30,857 nt of DNA from Pigoraptor vietnamica. Its lineage: Eukaryota > Opisthokonta > Filasterea. The notes under the pieces are model-generated. The model had not been told where the DNA came from. It saw only the letters and a program-made list of their open reading frames with translations, and ran no database searches. The position numbers and the translations under genes were made by a program. This document shows positions 23,832-30,857 of the stretch, piece after piece (the first letter of the stretch is position 1; each line of letters opens with the position of its first letter). The stretch covers positions 1-30,857 of the forward strand of contig CALSCQ010000410.1 in NCBI GenBank assembly GCA_943704525.1. Reading direction: 5' to 3'.

Positions 23832-24986
23832 GTGTGCATGTTGTGTGTGTATGTGTGTATGTGTAATGTTGTGTGTGCGTGTGTGTGTCGTGTGTGTATT
23901 GTGTGTGTGTTGTGTGTGTGTGTGCGTTTGTGTGTGCGCACCTTTATGTGTGCGTGCGTGTGCGTGCGTGTTGTGCTTCGACGCGTATTTCACACACTAA
24001 TTGCGACTTACTCCTCTTGACAGCCCGAATTCATGCGGCGACGCATACAGTCGGAAGGGGCCAATGTCGTCATCCACGGCGCGGTGGGTGCCGTAGGAGA
24101 ATTTGCCTCACACCTCTCCCGCGTGTCTGTTCTCTTAAATGCAACTCAATAGGTTTGGGACGATGCCAACAAGCACGCACTGGAACTCTGCGCGAGTGGC
24201 TCCGCTGCATATGTGCCGCCCTTTGACCACCCTGACGTGTGGTGAGTGCACAATTGGGCGGCGTGCATGACGAATGGCACTGGCGTCAGACCCATGTATA
24301 ACAGTGCGCGTCCCTTGTTGCCTTCTACAAGGGCCGGCAATGCATCTGTCGTCGCCGAGATCACTCAAGATCTCGCAGCACTTGGCGTTGGCCGCCCGGC
24401 CGCAATCGTCGTCTCTGTTGGCGGCGGCGGACTGTACTGCGGCGTGGTGGAGGGCCTCAAAGCCGCGGGGCTGAACGACGTGCCTGTGATCGCCGTCGAG
24501 ACGGTGGGCGCGGCGTCGCTGAGAGCGTGTCTCGATGCAAAGGCGTGGGTCGAAATTCCCGGGATAAGCAGCGTTGCGAAGAGTCTTGGCGCAAAGCGTG
24601 TCGCACGGCGGGCCTTTGAGATGCTCTCCGAGCACCCAACGGAGTGTATTACTGTCACGGACGAGCAGGCGTTGCGTGCTTGCATCGACTTTGCGGGTGA
24701 GTGGCGTCGACCGGAAGGGCGTTGGGCTCGGCCAGCTGTCACTGTCGTCATGCGGTCTCAAAACATTCTCAGTTTGGCTGGTTTGTATTCTAAGTGTCTA
24801 TCCCCTCCGACAGAGCACCACCGTGTTCTTGTCGAGCCGGCGTGTGGCGCTTCGCTTGCCGTTGCCTACAACCGCCTCTTCGCTGGCGTTGGCGAGGGAC
24901 CGCTCGTTGTGGTCGTGTGCGGTGGGCACCTTGTGACGCCGGATCTTCTCGCGGAGTGGAGTCGGTCTCTGCAAGCGCCCAAATAG
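23307..24986 (+). CDS. SDS: L-serine/threonine dehydratase (PLP, fold type II)
   Basis: Deaminates L-serine to pyruvate and L-threonine to 2-oxobutyrate in the cytosol. Seven exons (23307-23320, 23407-23585, 23720-23799, 24024-24083, 24153-24241, 24332-24696, 24814-24986) join to 319 residues, against 328 in human SDS. The match runs end to end: PLHVHTPLFQS, YLKFDNVQPSGSFKIRGIG with the PLP lysine at 41 (same number as human), GGNAGYAAAYAG, VPPFDHPDVW, the phosphate-binding SVGGGGLYCGVVEGL, ISSVAKSLGAKRV, and LVEPACGASLAVAY. Exon 1 holds only 14 coding bases (MKST plus two bases), which gives the correct human-like N-terminus. Residue 65 is Gly, as in the SDS-like paralogue SDSL, where liver SDS has Ala; this may lower activity. 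Intron 3 is mostly a GT tract. Serine racemase is less likely, since the best-matching blocks are those of SDS. Confidence 0.95.
23800..23974 (+). repeat. GT-rich microsatellite in SDS intron 3
   Basis: Imperfect (GT)n with TATG and TGCG interruptions starts right at the donor (ACG|GTGTGT) and fills most of the 224-base intron 23800-24023. The acceptor region after it is ordinary (CTCCTCTTGACAG). Confidence 0.9.
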
Positions 24987-25845
24987 AGGAGAAAGCCTGT
25001 TCGAGAATTGGTGAATCGTTTTCAAGGCACTTACACCGGGCATTGAGCGAATGACAATACGGTCGGCATATATGCAAGGGTCTCGTACAGCGAATGTCTT
25101 CAATGTGCAGCGTCAGCGGGCATGCGCCATATAATGCCCGTTGGCCGGACGGTGGGCGATTCGTGTCTTGTTTTGACTAAAGCGCTTTATCCCCTATAGA
25201 ATTCGCTGTTCTGTCAAACCCGCAACGACGAGACGAATCGCGTAATTGAGGTCCACGCGGCAGAGGAAGTTGTGCGTCACAGCCGCTACAAAACGGGCCA
25301 TGTGTGTCGGGCGACTTGCGTGCGCCAGGTGTGAAAGGCGACGTGGGATGGACAAAGTGTCCTTCGGGAGAAGGCTTCGACAAGCGCGTCAAGATGGCAG
25401 CTTCCTCAATACACACGACATGTCCGCACGTGCGGACTTACCACATGGGTGAGTGAATTCCCCCGAGCTGGTTGTTTCACCACGCGGGTGTGAAAATTAT
25501 ATTCGGTGCTAACAGAAAAATATCATTTTTTGGTACATTTCCCATACCAATAAATGGAGCGTCGTTATAATTATTTGAAACGGCCAATACAAATTTACCC
25601 GCATTTGCGTCAGGCTATTGTGCTTGTGAGAAGGGTAGATTCAAAATTAGCACCAGAGGTGCAAAAATTGCCACATGCCTCCGGGGAAGTCGTGCGTGCG
25701 CGTCCGTCGTGCTTCGTCGAAAGTGAGCGATCTGCAACACAGTGAAGTCACAAAAACATTGCCATCAAACGCGCGCATCCTCTCGATACCGTGTCCATCT
25801 TATCTCGATCACTCTCACTTGCGTACGCCCACGCGGCCGGCCACG
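24987..25845. other. intergenic region and 5' leader of the histidine kinase gene
   Basis: About 860 bases between the SDS stop and the chosen kinase start. A perfect hairpin (CGGGCAT/ATGCCCG, 25117-25140) lies 130 bases after the SDS stop. An AT-rich stretch (about 25495-25670) could be the promoter. The kinase frame is open from an ATG at 25675, so up to 57 more N-terminal residues are possible. No separate gene is seen. Confidence 0.6.
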
Positions 25846-27351
25846 ATGGAGAATTCCACGTCGTCTTGCCCCTTCTTGGCTGCGCGCAATGGCACGGCAT
25901 CCTACAATGGTGTGTCAACGTCGCCCCACGGAAAACGAAGTGATGGTGACGCAACTATCAAGGACACAGGTCGCCCTTCTTCCTCCATGCGGGGATTTGG
26001 GGGGATGACGGCGGCGGCTATGGCCGGCTGTCCGATCGCTCACTCGTACAACTACGATTCAGACGTGCGATCGCCACTACCATACCACGTGTCCCCACGT
26101 CGCCTCACCAACGAATCCAAGGGCGATGCCCCGTTCTCAATGCGGCTCGACGGCGTGGGCATGATTCTCGAGGCGACTGGCGATAGCGCGCCGTTCTTCG
26201 GCTTTCCGACGGAGCTGCTCGCCGGCATGCACATCTCGTTCCTTGTCCCCGCCTTCGAGTGCGAGGGGCAGTCATGGCGTGACGCCGCGCGCGACGGACA
26301 CGTGTGCGTGGAGGCGCGCCGCCGTGACGGCACGCGATCGCACCTCGAGCTGTATGTGACGGAGACGGCGTGCGAGTCGGGTCAGTTCCAGTACGACCTG
26401 GCCGTCCTCGGCGCGAGCGAGCACAAGGCCGTCGAGCGATGCATGCATCTCGAGCGCCAGCGACTCGAGGCCGTGCTGAATCTCGCGCAAGATGCCATCA
26501 TAACGATCGACACGGGCGGGATCGTGCGGAGCTTCAACAGCGCCGCCGAGCGCATTTTCATGTATTCGGCGGACGAGGTGATCGGTCGCAACGTCAAGAT
26601 TCTGATGCCGCCACAGTACGCCGAGCACCACGACGAGTATCTCAGCGCGTACCTCGCGACGGGCCGCAAGCGCGTCATCGGCATCGGGCGCGAGGTGCAG
26701 GGACTGCGGAAGGATGGGACGGTCTTTCCGATGGAGCTGACGCTGAGCGAGATCAAGTCGCAGACGTTCCACCTCTTCACGGGATTCGTGCGGGACCTCA
26801 CGCAGCGCGCGCGGATGGAGAGCGAGATTGCGCTCGAGAGGGAGAAGCTGCAGTCTGTGTTGGACCTCGCCGTCGACGCGATCATCACAATCAACACGGG
26901 CGCGATCATCCAGTCTTTCAACAAGGCGGCCGAGGAGCTGTTCGGCTACTCGGCGCAGGAGACGATAGGGCAGAACGTGAAGATGCTCATGCCGGCCGAG
27001 CACGCGACGCACCACGACGACTACGTGCGCGATTACCTGACGACCGGGATGAAGAAGATCATCGGGATCGGCCGCGAGGTGCGCGGAATGCGGCGGGACG
27101 GGAGCACTTTTCCGATGGAGCTTTCCGTGTCTGAAGTGCGGACGGGCACGTACCACCTCTTCACGGGGATCATCCGCGACATCACGGCGAAGAAGGAGCG
27201 CGACGAGGAGATGCGTAGGCTCGCGCGGATGGAGGTCGAGATCGCGGAGAGGGCGGCGCGCTCGCGGAACCTCTTCTTTGCGAACGTGTCGCACGAGATC
27301 AAGACTCCCGTGAGTGTCTCAATCTCCCCCTCTCCGTGCGCGCGTGTGTGT

Positions 27352-27390
<39 letters not shown>

Positions 27391-29540
27391 CATGTGTGTG
27401 TGTGTGCGTGTACTATTGAGTACGCGGATTTTGTATGCTGCTCGTTCACACTTCCTCTCGTGGCTTCGCTTCACGCAGCTTAACGGCATTGTCGGTATCA
27501 TTCAGATGGTGGGTTCTCACTTGCACTGTAACCCGCTGGTTCGTTGTGGCGTTTCATCCCTCCCCCCCCCCCCCCCCCCCCTTTTCTTCTCCTTCTCTTT
27601 CCTCCAACACACACGCACATGCCACCCCTTTTTCCTTCCATCCTAACCGTCTCGCTTCCTCCCTTCAGCTTGAGGCCCATGCTCCCGCCACCGCCGACGG
27701 CTGCCTCAGCGGCCTCATCACCGCGATGAAGGGGTGCGGCGACAACCTCCTCCGGATCGTCGAGGACGTGCTCGACTTCTCCAAGATTGGCGCGGAACAC
27801 ATGCGCGTGGGCTTGGAGGAGTTTGACCTTGTCGGCGTCGTCGAATCGGTCGTTGCGCTGCACTCGGAGCAGGCGTTTGGCAAGGGCCTTGAGCTCTACT
27901 TTTACGCCGACCCACCTTCGCTCCCGCCGATGGCCGTGGGAGACCCTGCGCGCGTGCGCCAGGTGCGTTGCGATGCTACAAACACACCAGCCACATACAC
28001 ACACACACACGGCACGCACGCACACACACACGCGCGCGCATACACACACGCACACACATACACACACACACACACACTCACACACACACTCACACACACA
28101 CACACTCACACACACACTCACACACACACACACACACACACGCACGCACACACACACACACACATTCGTTCAATTAGCCTGTCCTCTAATTTCCATCCCG
28201 TGTGCTTGCAGGTCCTTTCCAACCTGCTCACCAACGCCATCAAGTTTACGGTGCAAGGCCACGTGTCCGTCCGCATCTCCCCAATCGCCGGCGATCCGAG
28301 CGCACCACCGCCGGTGAAGCGCGCGGTGACAAAGAGCCTCAGCACGACGAGCACGGGAAGTCTCTCGCCGCAAACATTGGACGCGTCCGCGAATCCCCCG
28401 GAGGAAGAGCCGCCACGGTGCAGGGAGGCGCCATCGCCCTCTCCCCTCGAGCGATTGCTCATCGAAGTGCACGACACGGGCATCGGCATATCGCCTGAGG
28501 ACGTCGCGCGCGTCTTTGCGCCCTTCGAGCAGGCCGACGGGTCCCTCACGAAGAGCTACCATGGCACGGGATTGGGACTCGCCATCTGCGACAGCCTAGT
28601 CACGCTCCTCGGCGGTGAGCTAGGCGTGCGCACCGAGCAAGGGTCGGGATCGACCTTCTGGTTCACGCTCCCTGGCGCCCCGAACCCCTCGCTGAAGCGG
28701 GACGGTCCCCCGGTGTCGCCGTCGGCGATTGCGCGCGAGACACTGGCGGTGACGCCGAGCGGTGCGTGCGCGGTCTTCGCCGAGCGCAAGCCCGTGGGTG
28801 TTATCGGTGGTCCGTCGTTCTTCGCGGCCGTTGCAACATGCCTGCACCCACTTGGCGGTACGCCGACGCCTGTCAGTCTACCGTGGAACCCCGCGAGTGT
28901 GCCCAACACGTTGCCACTCGTCGTGGATCTCGATTCTATATCCACGGAATTGCGGGACTCGCTCATGGACAGGGACGCCGTCGTTCTCTTCTCGTCCAAG
29001 GTGGCCTCGCGACCGGACCGCAAGATCGTGCGCAAGCCCGTGACGCGCGACAAGCTGCGCGCGTGCGTCGTCGACCATTCCGACCGTTCGCACTCGTCGC
29101 GCACGGGCACCGGTGCTCACGACGAGGCGCCGGCGTCGACGCGCACGGTGCTCGTCGCAGAGGACAACCGCATCAACATGATGGTCGTCGCGGACTTTCT
29201 CAAGAGCGGCGGCTACACGGCGCTGCGGGCGTCCAACGGTGTGGAGGTCTGCGACGTGTACGCGGCCGCGCCGGAGGGCTCGATCTCGGTCGTGCTGATG
29301 GATCTGCAGATGCCCGTGCGAAACGGGCTTGACGCGGCGCGAGAGATACGGAAGATTGAGGCGCAGCGTGGGTGGCGAAGCGTCCCGATTGTGGCGCTGA
29401 CGGCGAGCACGCTCCCCGATGTCATGCAGGACTGTCTGCAGGCGGGGATGGACAACTTTGTCGCAAAGCCGATCAAGAGGGATGCGCTGCTGCGGGTGCT
29501 TGAGAGGACGCTCGGCGGCGAGGACGGCGGGGACACGTGA
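25846..29540 (+). CDS. hybrid histidine kinase with two FixL-like haem-PAS domains
   Basis: Predicted soluble sensor kinase starting a phosphorelay. Exons 25846-27309, 27479-27508, 27669-27962 and 28212-29540 join to 1038 residues. I chose ATG 25846 for its strong context (GCCACGATGG); ATG 25675 in the same frame would add 57 residues of no recognisable domain. Order: N-terminus with two Cys-Pro motifs (Cys8 in CPFLA; Cys62 in CPIAH); degenerate PAS1 about 98-200; PAS2 about 202-328; PAS3 about 331-455; HisKA with phospho-acceptor His483 (SHEIKTPLNG); HATPase about 597-755 with N-box Asn604, DTGIGI and GTGLGLAI, plus a Ser/Pro-rich insert; a degenerate receiver about 790-885; and an intact receiver about 908-1038 with Asp960 (LMDLQMP) and KP. 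PAS2 has His262 and Arg282, PAS3 His390 and Arg410. These align with haem ligand His200 and distal Arg220 of Bradyrhizobium FixL, with identical 20-residue spacing. No membrane span is seen. Confidence 0.94.
27336..27410 (+). repeat. GT-rich tract in histidine kinase intron 1
   Basis: (GT)n with CG and TATG interruptions lies in the middle of intron 1 (27310-27478). In the pre-mRNA it is a (UG)n stretch, complementary to the (CA)n of intron 3. Confidence 0.9.
27562..27581 (+). repeat. poly-C tract (20 C) in histidine kinase intron 2
   Basis: An uninterrupted run of 20 C followed by TTTTCTTCTCC lies in intron 2 (27509-27668). It is part of a 110-base pyrimidine-rich stretch leading to a CTAAC branch-point-like sequence and the CCCTTCAG acceptor. 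Confidence 0.9.
27992..28164 (+). repeat. CA-rich tract in histidine kinase intron 3
   Basis: About 170 bases of (CA)n with regular CT interruptions (CACACACACACT units) and GCG steps fill most of intron 3 (27963-28211). Confidence 0.95.
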
Positions 29541-29967
29541 TTGCGATTGTTGGGGTGTCTGCTGTTCGCGTCGCTATTGCGTTCTCGCGTGTAATTAGGC
29601 ATATGCGCTTTGATGCTTGCGTGCGTGCGTGCGTGAAATGCGCGTGTGGCGTTAACGCGGCCTGAGACTTGGTAAAGAAATATCGACTTGTTTTAGGTCT
29701 CCGCCCACGTCAATGTTGCGTGCAAACTGCCTTCGCTTAATGTAACAGTGTGTTAGTGCAAACACGTGCGGCACTACGATGGACGCGTCAACTTCTTGGC
29801 CGATCCAGGCACACTCTTGACCCGCTCTCACAGATGCCCTCAAGACGTCGCCGTGTGCACTCAACCGATATGTGCCCGACGATCAGTGACGTGTGGACAT
29901 CGACTTCGAGGAAAAAGGCAACACAACACGCGGCACATTTCATTATCGTTCACATCGTTTCGTTCCT
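29541..29967. other. convergent intergenic region, no gene
   Basis: This gap lies between the 3' ends of the histidine kinase and the EGF receptor genes. A short (TGCG)n lies at about 29617-29635. I see no coding texture or known element. Confidence 0.7.
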
Positions 29968-30857
29968 TCATCGGCGGACAACGTCGTACTGCGGCTCCGT
30001 CTTGCGCCCAGCACGCAACTCGTCGTACTGGTGCGCAGACGGATTCTCCGCCGCACCCTCGGGCGTCTTCGACGTCCGGTTGAACACGACACCATACTCC
30101 GTCGGCCCTTCGTCGTCGGAGGGACGCTTTGCGACGCCCTTCTTGCTTGAAATGTCGAGCTGCGCGTACTGGAGGTTGGAGCCGCCGCCGCCGCCCTCCA
30201 CAGGTGCCATCTCAATGTCGGTCTTCCCTGCGCTCGACGGGTGCATGGGGTTGAGGAAGACGGCGGGCGACTCGCGCGTCTCGCGCATGACCTTCTGCTG
30301 CCGCTCGCTGAAGAAACGCCACGTCGACTCGGTGCCCTTCTCCTGTCCCCGGCGCTGCGCGTAGCGGTACGTAATGAACAGCGCCACGGCGATCACGACA
30401 ACGCCGCCGCCCACGGCCGCGCCCACGATAATCCCAATGTTGGGGCCTGACGACTTGGCCGCTCCCTGGTTCGCACCCGTGCTCGGGTCGATCGGGTCCA
30501 GGCACAGCTGCCCCTTGTAGCCGTTGTAGCAGGAGATGCAGCTCCCCGTGCCGTTGCGCGTGTCGTTGCAAACGCCGTGTTCGCAGAAACAGACTGCGCG
30601 GAAAGCGGCGAACGGGGTGAGCAGCGTTTAAGACAAAGGGCGACACGAGGATAAAGACGCAAGCGCATGAAGTTCTTTAGCGCCTCCTACTCACTCTGGC
30701 AGTACGTCCCCCAGTAACGAGGAGCGCATTCGTCGCAATTGGGGCCTCCGTAGCGGACCTCACTGCATGGGCCAAAGCACGTGCCGGTGCCATTGACGCC
30801 GCGGTTGCAATCGCCGTTGACGCATGTGCACGCTGTGCGGGAATTGTTACAGCCGGG
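29968..30857 (-). CDS. EGF-repeat single-span receptor with tyrosine-motif tail (3' part)
   Basis: The 5' part lies beyond the right edge. The visible exons 30857-30695 (open at the edge) and 30593-29968 join in frame. Two EGF-like modules of the laminin/multiple-EGF style are seen (CTCVNGDCNRGVNGTGTC … CDECAPRYWGTYC; then CFCEHGVCNDTRNGTGSC … GYKGQLC). A short stalk and one membrane span (IIVGAAVGGGVVVIAVALFI) follow, with a basic stop-transfer YRYAQRRG. The roughly 130-residue cytoplasmic tail has four tyrosine motifs: LQYAQL (30157-30174, ITIM-type), TEYGVV (30085-30102, ITSM-type), YDEL (30016-30027) and YDVV (29977-29988). There is no kinase domain. It would act as a surface receptor or adhesion protein read by tyrosine kinases and SH2 proteins, or use YxxΦ motifs for endocytosis. 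The ligand is unknown. Confidence 0.87.

Noticed and set aside
25117-25140. Hairpin after the SDS gene as a structured RNA or terminator
   Set aside because: A 7-bp stem with a 10-base loop is too small to support an RNA gene, and no such terminator is expected in a eukaryote.
25675-25845. Extension of the histidine kinase to ATG 25675
   Set aside because: The frame is open but the 57 residues show no domain and the ATG context is weaker than at 25846; it remains possible.

Overview
The window is nuclear DNA from a GC-rich, intron-bearing unicellular eukaryote. It holds nine protein genes, eight whole and one cut by the right edge. For each of the eight whole genes I could place splice sites that give one continuous reading frame from ATG to stop; the partial gene stays open to the window edge. 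The spliceosomal introns are short (69-439 nt), and I placed 36 of them. Almost all have a GTGNGT-like donor, and many are filled with (GT)n or (CA)n. I see no tRNA, rRNA, CRISPR array, transposon or virus-like element. A GIT-type ArfGAP, a GAP1-type RasGAP with a Btk zinc motif, a PTTG1IP-like PSI-domain protein and an EGF receptor with phosphotyrosine-type tail motifs together point to a protist related to animals (Holozoa or wider Obazoa). The hybrid histidine kinase and the GH28 pectinase argue against an animal. This placement is inference.

Layout from left to right: a poly-A tract and silent flank (1-537); GCN1 (minus, 538-9219); a divergent promoter region; a C2-C2-RasGAP-PH-Btk protein (plus, 9848-12751); a microsatellite-rich convergent gap; a small PSI-domain membrane protein (minus, 13177-14233); a GIT-type ArfGAP whose intron 2 carries a very long alternating purine-pyrimidine tract (minus, 14421-18520); a divergent promoter region; a secreted GH28 glycosidase (plus, 18977-21446); a patchwork of small local duplications; an intronless SAM methyltransferase (minus, 21960-23033); an L-serine/threonine dehydratase (plus, 23307-24986); a hybrid histidine kinase (plus, 25846-29540); and the 3' part of an EGF-repeat receptor (minus, 29968-30857).

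The genes do not form one pathway. Themes do recur: small-GTPase control (RasGAP, ArfGAP/GIT), nutrient and amino-acid metabolism (GCN1, serine dehydratase, pectinase) and environmental sensing (histidine kinase, EGF receptor).

The most striking gene is the histidine kinase. Two of its three PAS domains are FixL-like. Both keep the haem-ligating His and, exactly 20 residues later, the distal Arg, the same spacing as in bacterial FixL. The N-terminus adds two Cys-Pro motifs of the haem-regulatory type. The protein is therefore a candidate haem-based oxygen or gas sensor feeding a phosphorelay in a eukaryote. Second in interest is the EGF receptor, whose tail carries an ITIM-like, an ITSM-like and two further YxxΦ tyrosine motifs.
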